From positions 1 to 16,729 of the forward strand of contig SKWE01000209.1 of the NCBI GenBank assembly GCA_007129055.1: DNA of 16,729 bases. The letters are read 5' to 3'. The position numbers and the translations under genes were made by a program. Below the pieces are notes generated by a model. That model was not told where the DNA came from. It did not search any database and saw nothing but the letters and a program-made list of their open reading frames with translations. Numbering within the stretch: the first letter of the stretch is position 1; the number at the start of each line of letters is the position of its first letter. The DNA is from Syntrophomonadaceae bacterium (GTDB taxonomy: Bacteria > Bacillota > Dethiobacteria > DTU022). Below are positions 1 to 8,520 of this stretch, in pieces.

Positions 1-1
1 A

Positions 2-1852
2 CGTTTTCAGGGGCCAAATCGCCTAAAAAATCCAATGTTGAAAGTTGGGAATACATTTAAGGTGATCAGCTGGGACGATGCCCTGCACTTAATGGCAGAA
101 AAGATAACCGGAACGCTCCACAAACGTGGTCCGCTTTCTCTTCTTCATTTTTATGATGGCGGTTATGGCGGGTTATTCAAAAACATTGAATCACGTTTTT
201 TCAGCGCCCTGGGAGGTTGCACCTCGCATAAGGGCAGCCTTTGCTGGGGCGCTGGCCTGGCTGCACAAAAATATGATTTCGGAGCCTCCGTTGGTCACAA
301 CCATGATGATTTGCTTAACTCAAATTTAGTAATTATTTGGGGGCGCAACCCTGCTTATACTTCCATCCATCTTCTTCCTTACCTTCGCAGGGCCAGGGAA
401 AAAGGTGCAAAAGTGATTTTAATAGATCCTATCAGAACAGCCACAGCTTCAAAATGTGATCAATATGTCAGGATCAACCCTGGAACCGACGGTGCGCTGG
501 CGCTGGCAATGGCCCGGGTTACTATTGAAAACAACCTTTTTAATTCCGACTTTGTTGATCACTATAGCAGCGGTTTTGACAGTTACAGGCAGCTATGTTT
601 AGGTTTTGACCTGCACCAGGCCGCTGAAATAACGGGAATAAGCTTTTCAGAAATTGAAAATCTGGCTCTTGATTATGCTTCTGCAGATGCAGCTTCTATA
701 TTAATCGGTATTGGTCTTCAGCGGCACAGCAACGGGGGCAATAGCGTGCGGGCAATAGATGCCCTGGCGGCATTAACCGGTAATCTGGGTAAAAAGGGCG
801 GAGGAGCAACTTATGCGAACTTCCGGATCAATGATTATATTGATCATGATTTTCTTGATGGGAATGACCTGCACCCTCAGCGCCGCTATTATTCAAAACC
901 AATGCTGGCCGAAGCTCTAACTGAATTAAAAGATCCACCTATAGAGTTTATGTATGTCAGTCGTTCTAACCCGGTGGTCCAGGTTGCCAACAGCAACAGG
1001 CTTTTAAAGGCCATGGAAGAGATACCGTTTGTAGTTACAGCTGAGCATTTTTTGACAGAGACAGCTCAAGTGTCAGACCTGGTTTTGCCCTGCTCATCTT
1101 TCCTGGAAGAAGAGGACCTTTTTTATAATTCTATGAGTCATCAATATATTAGCTATGCTTTCCCTGCAGCAGAACTACCTGGTGAATGCCGGTCAGAGTA
1201 TAACTACCTTAAAGAACTGGCTAAGCTTATTAACTGTAGTGAATTCCCACAGCTTCCAACCGAAGAACTGCTAAAAAGGATTATAAAACCGATGACAGAC
1301 AAGCATGGTATAACGTTGGAAGATGTTAAAAATAGAACTCCTCTTCTATTTCCAGGCGGGGACAAAATTCCGTGGGAAGACTGGAAATTTTTAACTGAAG
1401 ATGGCCGGTATAACTTTTTCTCTGCAGCTGCTGAAAAAGAATGTGGAGATGGTCTGCCTTTTTATCGTAAACCTTTTGAACTTTCGGACCGTAATTTGCG
1501 CGACAAAGGTTTTCAATACTGGTTTCTTACTCCTCACGCAAGGGACACCATTCATTCAACAAACCGCCAACCGCAGGAAGGCGATCTGCCGAAAGCATAC
1601 GTTAATCCGGTAACAGCTGTAAGAGAAAACCTTGTGGCAGGAGATGAGGTTAATATAGTTTCGACCAGGGGTGGCATAAAGGCTGTTTTAAAATTAGATG
1701 AAGCAGTGTTAGATAATACTGTTATGGTGTACCAGGGTTGGTGGCATTCCTCAGGCGCTGCTGTCAACTGCCTTACCCCCGACAGGGTAACCGATATTGG
1801 CTTACAGGCTGCTTATTATGATTGTCTTTGCAAAATAGAGAGCATGTTGTAA
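2..1852 (+). CDS. Molybdopterin-dependent oxidoreductase, 5' partial
   Basis: Catalytic subunit of the DMSO-reductase/formate-dehydrogenase superfamily, binding a bis-pterin Mo or W cofactor. The frame is open back to base 2 and reads RFQGPNRLKNP before Met35, matching the loop that follows the N-terminal Fe-S domain in this family. Met35 is therefore internal, and the N-terminal [4Fe-4S] region lies upstream of the window. Numbered from Met35: GSLCWGAG at 67-74, where Cys70 aligns with the metal-ligand Ser/Cys position of the family; WGRNP at 102-106; IDPIRT at 130-135; GTDGALALA near 150-158; SRSNPVVQ at 309-316; DLVLPCSSFLEEED at 348-361. The C-terminal dinucleotide-binding domain spans about 493-600 and ends with LTPDRVTDIGLQAAYYD. 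The overall pattern resembles YoaE-like putative oxidoreductases. The substrate cannot be read from sequence. No electron-transfer subunit follows it here. Family call is firm; Mo ligand is inferred by motif alignment. Confidence 0.93.
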   Translation, partial: RFQGPNRLKNPMLKVGNTFKVISWDDALHLMAEKITGTLHKRGPLSLLHFYDGGYGGLFKNIESRFFSALGGCTSHKGSLCWGAGLAAQKYDFGASVGHNHDDLLNSNLVIIWGRNPAYTSIHLLPYLRRAREKGAKVILIDPIRTATASKCDQYVRINPGTDGALALAMARVTIENNLFNSDFVDHYSSGFDSYRQLCLGFDLHQAAEITGISFSEIENLALDYASADAASILIGIGLQRHSNGGNSVRAIDALAALTGNLGKKGGGATYANFRINDYIDHDFLDGNDLHPQRRYYSKPMLAEALTELKDPPIEFMYVSRSNPVVQVANSNRLLKAMEEIPFVVTAEHFLTETAQVSDLVLPCSSFLEEEDLFYNSMSHQYISYAFPAAELPGECRSEYNYLKELAKLINCSEFPQLPTEELLKRIIKPMTDKHGITLEDVKNRTPLLFPGGDKIPWEDWKFLTEDGRYNFFSAAAEKECGDGLPFYRKPFELSDRNLRDKGFQYWFLTPHARDTIHSTNRQPQEGDLPKAYVNPVTAVRENLVAGDEVNIVSTRGGIKAVLKLDEAVLDNTVMVYQGWWHSSGAAVNCLTPDRVTDIGLQAAYYDCLCKIESML

Positions 1853-1920
1853 TTTTTACATTGTCTCTATTTGTGTTACTATTATTATTGAGACCGCGGT
1901 ATTAGAATGTTTTATTATGT

Positions 1921-4416
1921 TTGAGAATGGTTAAAGCGGTTTCAAGTTTTTACCTGAAAGGTATGTTGAACTTGTATTATTTATTAATCCTGCTCCTGGT
2001 TTTATTAATCCTGTGGTTTATTTTCCGTAAGCAGTTTCAAAACCTGGTCAGGCCGATCAAGTATCGCGCCTCTTTTTCCGGTGCTCCCCAGTATATTGCC
2101 GGCAGCACAAGCGGTTCTCCTCTAAGCGAACTGGGCAGCCATTGTGGTTTTAAGGTGGTGCCGGAAAGCGATAAATTAACCTGCAGCGCTTTGTTTGCTA
2201 CGGTAGCATCTTTCGGCGCGGGCCGATTATATGATTTTGCTGTTCGCTTATATGGCGAGAAAGGGAATCTGCTTTTTAAAAAATCGAAAACAAGAAAAGT
2301 GGAACTTAGTCCATATTGTATAGAAGAAAGAGCTGAATATAACAGCTACTCGGTAAAAAGCAGGCTCTTTTTTTTACAAAGGAATCTAGCTCTGTTGGAA
2401 GTTGAATGGACATCTACCGGAAATTCTGAAAAAGCTCAGCCGGCCTTTAACCTGCTACCCACTTTGGGTCGGGATTTAGAAAACCCTTATCCCCACATTC
2501 ATGGCTTTAATTTTCTTAAGCAGAAGAATGGTGGCCTGCTGCTGTCTAATAAATATCGCGTTCCCGGTCAAAAGCTTTTTGCTTTCTTTCTGCCTGTAAC
2601 TGGTGAAGCTAATGGTTTAAAGGAATTACGCGGTCCCCTGCAGGATTTTGGGCAGGACCAAAAAATTAAATGGTCAGTAATTATTTCTTTCTCCGCAGAT
2701 GGTGATGATAAATTAGTCAGGAGAGCAGAGCGGGCCAGGAATTACCTGGAGAAGCTCGTAAATGCTGCAGAAAAGAGGTGGCAGCTTTTTGAAGACAGGT
2801 TGCCGGTGCCTTATGATACTAAAAGTGATGAGACAAAGGCAATCCTCAGTTTATCAGCCTGGGCACTTGAAAATAGTCTCTATTTCCCCCGGGGCAAAAT
2901 GACACGCCTGGGGTCTGTCCCTTCTAAAGTTTATTTTCCTTTTTTCTGGGGTTGGGATACACCGCAGCATGTTATTGGTATGAGCGAATGGAATCCCAAA
3001 AAAGCCGGAGATATACTGCTTACCCAGTTGGATGGTAATAACTTTGCACCCCGCAGGGCCCGATTCAGGTTAAGAGCGAAAGGAATTACAATTATTGCCG
3101 GTGCTCAAAGAAACCTGATCCCCAGTAAATTAAATGACAATTTGCGCGGTGTGCTTGATTTTTATTCGCAACCGCCATTACAGTCCTGGGCTGCTGTGAG
3201 GGTCTATGAAAGGCTGATAGAGGATAGTAGAAAAGAACAATTTTTAGAAGAGGTTTTACCGTCACTTAGGGAAAACCTTCAGTGGTGGGAAGAGAACAGG
3301 AAATTAAAGAATGGCTTTTTTTCCTTTCTTAATGGTCTCGAATCTGGTTTAGATGACAGCCCGCGGTTTTACCCGCCAAGCTTTTTACCCAGTTTCATAA
3401 TCGGAACAGTGCCTCGCTTTTTTTGTGCTATTGATTTAAACTGCTGGTTATATCAGTCCTACATGAATCTTGCTTTCTTAAGCTCCCAGGCTGGGTTGGA
3501 TGACGATTGGAGTAAATACCTTCTGCGGGCAAAGGAATTGAAGGATAAAATTGAAAATGAATTATGGTCTGTTGAACACGAAGCCTGGTTAGACAGGCGT
3601 AATGGGAAATATATAGAGGTCATTACCCCGTCTGTATGGTGGCCTGCATTTGTCGGTGCCTGTTCTGAACTGGATAAGGTAAAAAAAGTGATAGAAAGAT
3701 ACATTTTGAACCCGGATAAGTTCTGGGGTAATTACGGTATTCCAAGTGTTGCTTTTGATGACCGCGCATACAATGATGCCAAGGACGGTTACTACTGGCG
3801 TGGACAAATCTGGATGATTAATAACTATGCTACCCTTGAAGTGCTTTTCAGATTTGGTTATGAGGATGAAGCGGCAGAGCTTCATGAAAGGATAATTCAA
3901 ACACTCTATAAATCAGAAGGGCAATTTGAAACCTATAATGCCAAAACAGGCGAGGTTGGTTGGAGTTCCCGGGGGCCTGGGGACCCGGCTGTAATGCAGT
4001 TTGGCATGTCTTCCTGCTGGGCTACCCAGATTCTTTTTTACCGCTACCAGCATTTCAGGTATATATTTCCGGAAACAAAGAAAATGCAGGGCTATATCCA
4101 GTGGGTGTCTGAATTTGAAAGAGTGCCAGTGCTATCTCCACCATCAGTAGAAATATCTCCCAAGGACGCGATCATGCAGGTTCGGGTTCCGGACGTTCAT
4201 AGTTATGACCTGCCAAAAGTATTTCTTGAAAGCGGGGATGGCATGCCCCTGCTGGTGTCCAGGGAGTTAAAGTTATATTTCGAAGATAATGCTAACTTCA
4301 CAGGGGATGAAGGGCATATACTATTTTCTTGGAAAGGCGAAGAATATAGGGTTGACCCGGGAGTTGATTATATTTTAAAACCCTTTGAAAATAATAACAA
4401 ATTAATGCATGCGTAA
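1921..4416 (+). CDS. Membrane-anchored GH63-type (six-hairpin) glycoside hydrolase
   Basis: Predicted inverting glycosidase with an (alpha/alpha)6 barrel, related to GH63 (glucosidase I, YgjK) and mannosylglycerate-hydrolase-like enzymes. Up to 831 residues. One hydrophobic helix lies at about 18-36, followed by a basic stretch; a beta-rich N-terminal domain spans about 45-290; the barrel spans about 300-715; a C-terminal extension of about 115 residues follows. Visible catalytic landmarks are FFWGWDTPQH (341-350), GLESGLDDSPRF (472-483, general-acid Asp), YYWRGQIWMINNY (624-636) and GQFETYN (667-673, Glu670 as likely general base). The start is unresolved. TTG1921 and ATG1927 have no ribosome site. 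A GAAAGG at 1956-1961 sits 10 bases before in-frame TTG1972 and almost touches ATG1963. The 3' end is followed closely by the deacetylase gene, suggesting co-transcription. Positive charge after the helix would favour a cytoplasmic catalytic domain, so surface location should not be assumed. Substrate unknown. Confidence 0.9.
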   Translation: MRMVKAVSSFYLKGMLNLYYLLILLLVLLILWFIFRKQFQNLVRPIKYRASFSGAPQYIAGSTSGSPLSELGSHCGFKVVPESDKLTCSALFATVASFGAGRLYDFAVRLYGEKGNLLFKKSKTRKVELSPYCIEERAEYNSYSVKSRLFFLQRNLALLEVEWTSTGNSEKAQPAFNLLPTLGRDLENPYPHIHGFNFLKQKNGGLLLSNKYRVPGQKLFAFFLPVTGEANGLKELRGPLQDFGQDQKIKWSVIISFSADGDDKLVRRAERARNYLEKLVNAAEKRWQLFEDRLPVPYDTKSDETKAILSLSAWALENSLYFPRGKMTRLGSVPSKVYFPFFWGWDTPQHVIGMSEWNPKKAGDILLTQLDGNNFAPRRARFRLRAKGITIIAGAQRNLIPSKLNDNLRGVLDFYSQPPLQSWAAVRVYERLIEDSRKEQFLEEVLPSLRENLQWWEENRKLKNGFFSFLNGLESGLDDSPRFYPPSFLPSFIIGTVPRFFCAIDLNCWLYQSYMNLAFLSSQAGLDDDWSKYLLRAKELKDKIENELWSVEHEAWLDRRNGKYIEVITPSVWWPAFVGACSELDKVKKVIERYILNPDKFWGNYGIPSVAFDDRAYNDAKDGYYWRGQIWMINNYATLEVLFRFGYEDEAAELHERIIQTLYKSEGQFETYNAKTGEVGWSSRGPGDPAVMQFGMSSCWATQILFYRYQHFRYIFPETKKMQGYIQWVSEFERVPVLSPPSVEISPKDAIMQVRVPDVHSYDLPKVFLESGDGMPLLVSRELKLYFEDNANFTGDEGHILFSWKGEEYRVDPGVDYILKPFENNNKLMHA

Positions 4417-4453
4417 ACGGGCATGTCTCTATATTGAATCAGGAGGAAAGAAA

Positions 4454-5290
4454 TTGTTCATAGGCCTTTTATTGCGCGGGCTCATAATTTTAATATTTGT
4501 TTCCGGTTCTTTAGTCGTAGGTAACTTTATAACCAGGGTCATTGCATTTTTAGTGCCATCCCCTGCGATCAGTGATTTATTACTCTGGTCAGGAACAGTC
4601 GTTATATCCGCGGTTATGTTAATGGGTATCTCTTATTATTATGTTTATCACGGCTTTGGTTCCCAGGCAGATATAATTCGTCGTCAACCAAATAAAGGGA
4701 ACAAGGTTGTGCTTACCTTTGACGATGGCCCCAGTGAAATTTATACACCCCAAATCCTCAAAATTTTAGAAGAAAAAGGGGCAAAGGCAACTTTTTTCCT
4801 GGTCGGGAAACATGTTGAGCAATACCCGGAACTTACGGCTCAGATAGCTGCAGAGGGACATGAGGTGGGTAATCACACCTACGGGCATATTACTGTGCCA
4901 AATACTCCATCTCCCCAGTTAACTGCCCAGATAATGCGTACCAACCTGGTCATCTTCCAAAATACCGGTTCTTATCCTCCCTACCTGCGTCCACCAAGGG
5001 GACTTTACGATATGCGTATGCGGCGTATTGCGATGCTGCTCGGGCAGGAACTGGTTTTATGGAGTCTCTCGGCCCAGGACTGGCACCCAAGAGCTACCAC
5101 CGCCGGGGTTGTAAAAAGAGTGGTGGAAAAAGCTGTTGCAGGTGATATTATTCTTTTTCATGATAGTGGGTCTCTGCTGGCTACAGAAGGTTCCAGCCGG
5201 GGCCCGACAGTTGAGGCTTTAGGCCCGATTATTGACGGGTTAAGGGCCAGGGGGTTGGAAATATCTACACTGGAAGAATTTCTGGCTTGA
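4454..5290 (+). CDS. Polysaccharide deacetylase (CE4/NodB family), membrane-anchored
   Basis: Metal-dependent deacetylase of N- or O-acetylated glycans (peptidoglycan, chitin-like or exopolysaccharide). I choose the TTG start at 4454 because a perfect AGGAGG (4441-4446) precedes it by 7 bases. The in-frame ATG at 4409 overlaps the previous gene by 8 bases and has no ribosome site. From TTG the protein has 278 residues, with hydrophobic segments at about 2-25 and 42-65 and then a NodB domain. All five CE4 motifs are seen: TFDDGP (88-93; Asp90 base, Asp91 metal), HTYGH (141-145, metal histidines), RPPRG (179-183), DW (209-210) and ILFHDSG (233-239). The domain appears complete and catalytically competent. 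Translation is likely linked to the upstream glycosidase, suggesting joint work on one glycan. Whether two helices place the domain outside the cell is not settled by sequence alone. The exact substrate is unknown. Confidence 0.94.
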   Translation: MFIGLLLRGLIILIFVSGSLVVGNFITRVIAFLVPSPAISDLLLWSGTVVISAVMLMGISYYYVYHGFGSQADIIRRQPNKGNKVVLTFDDGPSEIYTPQILKILEEKGAKATFFLVGKHVEQYPELTAQIAAEGHEVGNHTYGHITVPNTPSPQLTAQIMRTNLVIFQNTGSYPPYLRPPRGLYDMRMRRIAMLLGQELVLWSLSAQDWHPRATTAGVVKRVVEKAVAGDIILFHDSGSLLATEGSSRGPTVEALGPIIDGLRARGLEISTLEEFLA

Positions 5291-5390
5291 AAATTTAGTA
5301 AATAAATAGTAAAATAATAGGCAAAACAGGCAGGGATATACAAAAACGTGTAGAAATAGGATATTTGTATATATAAAAACAGAAATATAA

Positions 5391-5425
5391 GGAGATTACT
5401 AGTACTCGTTAAAATAGTAATCTTC
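5391..5425 (+). promoter_or_regulatory. Inverted repeat/hairpin just upstream of the first HD-GYP gene
   Basis: AGATTACTA (5393-5401) and TAGTAATCT (5415-5423) are a perfect 9-base inverted repeat with a 13-base spacer. In RNA the stem extends to 11 pairs (5391-5401 with 5415-5425, one G-U). It ends about 6 bases before the GGGAG ribosome site of the gene at 5443. No T-run follows, so it is not a typical intrinsic terminator. It could be a 5' leader hairpin or a DNA operator. I see no c-di-GMP riboswitch motif in the 152-base gap, and only poor promoter-like matches. Confidence 0.5.
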
Positions 5426-5442
5426 GAATCAGGGAGAAAAAA

Positions 5443-6546
5443 ATGAGGAAACTAATGCTGGATCATGCGCAAGCGGGCATGGTTGTCGGTAAACCTGTTT
5501 ATGGTTCTGCAGGTCAGATCTTATTGAATACCGGAACTGAAATAAAGCAACAGCATCTATTCTACCTTAAGCAGCTGGGAATAAACTCTTTATACATCCG
5601 GGATTACAGGATGAATGAAATAGAAGTTGATGATGTGATAAGTGAACAGGTTCGGAGTGAAGGGCGTGCCCTTGTAGCCCAGATTATCAGGGATGTTGAT
5701 TCGCCAAGCCCGAATAATAAGGGAATAAATGTTAGAGAACGGGAAATAAATGAGCTAGTGGCAAGTATTGTAGAAGAGCTAATCGAAAACAGGGAATTGA
5801 CTATACAGCTGGTGGATATCAGGTCGGTCGATTCCTATCTTTTTGCGCATTCGGTTAATTGCGCAGTGCTTTCTACCCTGATGGCGGCTAAGATGGATTT
5901 AGACTATAATTCGCTAAAAGATATTGCCCTGGGTTCCCTGTTACATGATATAGGGATGGCAGCAGTACCGGCAAAAATTGTAAACAAAGAAGGTGAGCTA
6001 ACCAGGGATGAATATGAAACCGTAAAAAAACACCCTATTTACGGTTATGAGATTTTCAAAAAAACCTCTATTTTTAATAAGGACGCTGCAGATGCGATTA
6101 TACAGCATCATGAACGTAACAATGGTCAGGGTTACCCATTCGGTTTGAAAGGCGATGATATAAGCCTTTTTGCTCATTTTTTATCTGTTGCAGATACATT
6201 TGATGCCCTGACTTCTGATAAACCCAATCGCAAAGCATATTTAAATCACCAGGCAGTAGAGATGCTAATGTCCTGGGGTGGTGATTTTTTTAACCTGGAA
6301 GTATTACGGCACTTTTTATCGAATATTGCCGCTTACCCTGTTGGTTCGCATGTGGTGTTGAATAATGGTGAAAGCGGGTATGTAATATCAAACTCACCTG
6401 GTTATGCCTTACGGCCTGTGGTAAGAGTTTTGTACAAGGGCGAGAGTTTATCTGCACACCCAACATCATATGATCTCGATCTTAAGAAAGCTCTGGACAA
6501 AACAATAGTCGATGTGCTGGATGGTAAAATGGCAGTAAAATGTTAG
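5443..6546 (+). CDS. HD-GYP domain protein, putative c-di-GMP phosphodiesterase (paralogue A)
   Basis: 367 residues; ATG preceded by GGGAG. Residues 1-60 form a short N-terminal module (DHAQAGMVVGKPVYG...LLNTGTEI...LGINSLYI) common to stand-alone HD-GYP proteins. A helical linker at about 70-125 leads to the HD-GYP domain at about 130-295: His136 (FAHSVNC), HD at 168-169 (LLHDIG), KKHPIYGYEIF (195-205), HHERNNGQGYP (222-232) and VADTFDALTS (249-258). A conserved tail, YPVGSHVVLNNGESG, follows at 298-312. The usual Asp in HHExxDGxGYP is Asn227 here. The HD pair and other metal histidines are kept, so hydrolysis of c-di-GMP to pGpG/GMP is plausible but not certain. It aligns without gaps to the gene at 8521 (about 52% identity by hand count over 330 positions). 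The GGDEF gene starts 6 bases downstream, so they are probably co-transcribed. No receiver domain, so the input is unclear. Confidence 0.93.
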   Translation: MRKLMLDHAQAGMVVGKPVYGSAGQILLNTGTEIKQQHLFYLKQLGINSLYIRDYRMNEIEVDDVISEQVRSEGRALVAQIIRDVDSPSPNNKGINVREREINELVASIVEELIENRELTIQLVDIRSVDSYLFAHSVNCAVLSTLMAAKMDLDYNSLKDIALGSLLHDIGMAAVPAKIVNKEGELTRDEYETVKKHPIYGYEIFKKTSIFNKDAADAIIQHHERNNGQGYPFGLKGDDISLFAHFLSVADTFDALTSDKPNRKAYLNHQAVEMLMSWGGDFFNLEVLRHFLSNIAAYPVGSHVVLNNGESGYVISNSPGYALRPVVRVLYKGESLSAHPTSYDLDLKKALDKTIVDVLDGKMAVKC

Positions 6547-6552
6547 GTCAAC

Positions 6553-8388
6553 TTGTGGTTTGAGAGGTTAGAAGAACATATGGCGGAAGAATCGCATCAT
6601 GAACATATCTCCTTCATCGCTGCAGTATGTGACGCCATTAGCTGCATGGTTGTTGTTCTTGATGATAGCGGAAACATCATATATACCAACATTGCCTGCC
6701 AGCAAATCAGCGGTCTTTCTGTATCTGAAACCAGGGAAAAATATTTTTGGGAAGTTTTTTGCCAGCCTGATGAGATAATTCTCTACAAGGCTTTTTTTAA
6801 TTCTATCAACAAGGACAACCTGCCCTTTACTGTTGAAACCCGCCTGATAAACCGCAGAAATGAAGTTTACGATATTTCCTGGGAATACAACATACATCGT
6901 TTAGACGAAAATAGCAGCTCCTATTTTTTACTGACAGGCAAGGATGTAACATATCACAATAAAAATATTGAAAAACTGCAGGAAACCGAAGACATGTACA
7001 GGGCTCTAATTCATGCAGCGCCAGCTGCAGTTGTTACTTTTAACCGTGAACTAAAGATAACCAGTTGGAGTTCTGCCGCTGAAAATATTTTTGGGTGGAC
7101 TGAAAAGGAAGTAATCGGCCAGGATGCACCCCAGCTTCTTGATTGCGGAATGGACAGAATTGCTTCCTTGGGGAAAGAGGCACTTGAAGGAAAGTCATTT
7201 TATGGCGTTGAACATGGTTGCACCTGTAAAAATGGAACATACATATATATTGAGTTCTCTATATCTGCCCTGAGGAATTTTAGGGGTGAAGTAAGTGGAT
7301 TGGTGCTGCTGGCAACTGATATAACTGAAAGGAAAAACTATGAAGAGCAGTTAAAATACCTGAGCCTGCATGATCAGTTAACCGGTTTATTTAACCGCAC
7401 CTGTTTTGATCGTGAATTAGCTAAGTTGGAAAACAATAACTCCTACCCATTAACAATGATAGCTGCTGACCTTGATGGTTTAAAGATTATCAATGACTCT
7501 ATCGGGCATGAACAGGGCGATAAAATGCTGCTTGATTGTGCAAAACTTTTAAGAGATTCTTTACGAAACACAGATATTATTGCCCGTGTTGGTGGCGATG
7601 AATTCGCTATCATATTACCAAAAACTGACAGGTCTACGGCGGACGTGGTTATTGAAAGAATAAAGTCTGCACTGTACAACTACAACCAAAAAAACCATTC
7701 CTTACCACTAAGCATGTCCCTTGGCATTGCGACTGCCGAAGATAAAAGCACATCCCCTTTAGAGCTATACCGGGAAGCAGATGATATGATCTACCTGGAC
7801 AAATTGCAAACTGGTGCAGGCGCAAAATCTCAAATTCTTTTATCTTTGATGACTGTTCTTGATGAAAGAGATATAGTAACTGCGACCCATGCCCGGAGAA
7901 TTGAAGATTTGTGCAAAGAGATGGGCTTGGCAACTAACCTGCCTCAAATTAAATTGCGCCGGCTATTGCTTCTTTCACGAGTACATGATTTAGGGAAAGT
8001 GGGAATACCTGATTCTATTTTACATAAAAATGGCCTTTTAACCGATGAAGAGTGGAAGCTGATGCGCAAACACCCGGAAAAAGGCCACCGCATTGCTTCA
8101 GCATCAACCGATTTGTGTGAGATCGCTGATTTAATTCTTAAGCACCATGAACGTTGGGATGGTACAGGATATCCACTTGGACTTAAAGGTAAAGAAATAC
8201 CTGTTGAATGCCGTATCCTGGCAGTAGTTGATGCTTTTGATGCCATGACCTCAGAGCGGCCATATAAAAAGGCGAAGACTGTAGAAAGCGCACTGGACGA
8301 GCTTAAAAATTGTGCCGGAACTCAATTTGACCCGGATATGGTGGAACTCTTTTTAAAAGTTTTCAGGAAAAAAAGCTTGCAAAGTTAA
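6553..8388 (+). CDS. PAS-PAS-GGDEF-HD-GYP protein, bifunctional c-di-GMP enzyme
   Basis: 611 residues from TTG6553, which lies 6 bases after the previous stop. An in-frame ATG at 6580 (602 residues) is an alternative, with GAGAGG 12 bases before it. No membrane segment, so cytoplasmic. Domains in order: PAS 1 (about 20-135), PAS 2 (about 147-262, ending in ATDITERKNYEEQLKYLSLHD), GGDEF (about 265-420) and HD-GYP (about 428-605). The GGDEF core reads LTGLFNR (276-282), DLDGLKIIND (306-315) and ARVGGDEFAI (344-353). RNTD at 338-341, five residues upstream of GGDEF, is a well-formed inhibitory I-site. HD-GYP residues are intact: His446, HD at 478-479, HHERWDGTGYP (531-541) and VVDAFDAMTS (558-567). 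Both synthesis and hydrolysis of c-di-GMP are therefore predicted, set by whatever the PAS domains sense. No heme- or flavin-specific motif is recognisable. It sits between two HD-GYP paralogues. Confidence 0.95.
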   Translation: MWFERLEEHMAEESHHEHISFIAAVCDAISCMVVVLDDSGNIIYTNIACQQISGLSVSETREKYFWEVFCQPDEIILYKAFFNSINKDNLPFTVETRLINRRNEVYDISWEYNIHRLDENSSSYFLLTGKDVTYHNKNIEKLQETEDMYRALIHAAPAAVVTFNRELKITSWSSAAENIFGWTEKEVIGQDAPQLLDCGMDRIASLGKEALEGKSFYGVEHGCTCKNGTYIYIEFSISALRNFRGEVSGLVLLATDITERKNYEEQLKYLSLHDQLTGLFNRTCFDRELAKLENNNSYPLTMIAADLDGLKIINDSIGHEQGDKMLLDCAKLLRDSLRNTDIIARVGGDEFAIILPKTDRSTADVVIERIKSALYNYNQKNHSLPLSMSLGIATAEDKSTSPLELYREADDMIYLDKLQTGAGAKSQILLSLMTVLDERDIVTATHARRIEDLCKEMGLATNLPQIKLRRLLLLSRVHDLGKVGIPDSILHKNGLLTDEEWKLMRKHPEKGHRIASASTDLCEIADLILKHHERWDGTGYPLGLKGKEIPVECRILAVVDAFDAMTSERPYKKAKTVESALDELKNCAGTQFDPDMVELFLKVFRKKSLQS

Positions 8389-8425
8389 ATATGAATTGTA
8401 TTTGAAGGTCTTCAACCGAAAGCCC

Positions 8426-8454
8426 ATGACAAAATAAGACAGATCCTGTACAAT
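8426..8454 (+). promoter_or_regulatory. Predicted sigma-A-type promoter for the second HD-GYP gene
   Basis: ATGACA (8426-8431) and TACAAT (8449-8454) each match the consensus hexamers at five of six positions, with a 17-base spacer. They lie in the 132-base gap between the GGDEF gene and the HD-GYP gene at 8521. An AT-rich inverted repeat, AATAATA/TATTATT (8452-8458 and 8464-8470), covers the region around the predicted start. A second candidate, TTGATA-N18-TGTAAA with TGC extension (8460-8489), is weaker. This would let paralogue B be transcribed separately from the genes before it. Confidence 0.42.
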
Positions 8455-8520
8455 AATAATTGATATTATTAATTAGAATATGCTGTAAATTATTCTGATA
8501 GATCAAGTCGGGAGATATTG

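Noticed and set aside
1858..1897. GTCTC/GAGAC repeat after the molybdo-enzyme gene as a terminator
   Set aside because: Only five pairs with a loop of more than 20 bases and no T-run.
5291..5442. c-di-GMP riboswitch ahead of the HD-GYP genes
   Set aside because: Searched by eye for the GEMM core elements in this gap and in 8389-8520; none is present.
8402..8415. Hairpin TTGAAG-GT-CTTCAA after the GGDEF gene as a terminator
   Set aside because: The stem is short with a two-base loop and no following T-run.
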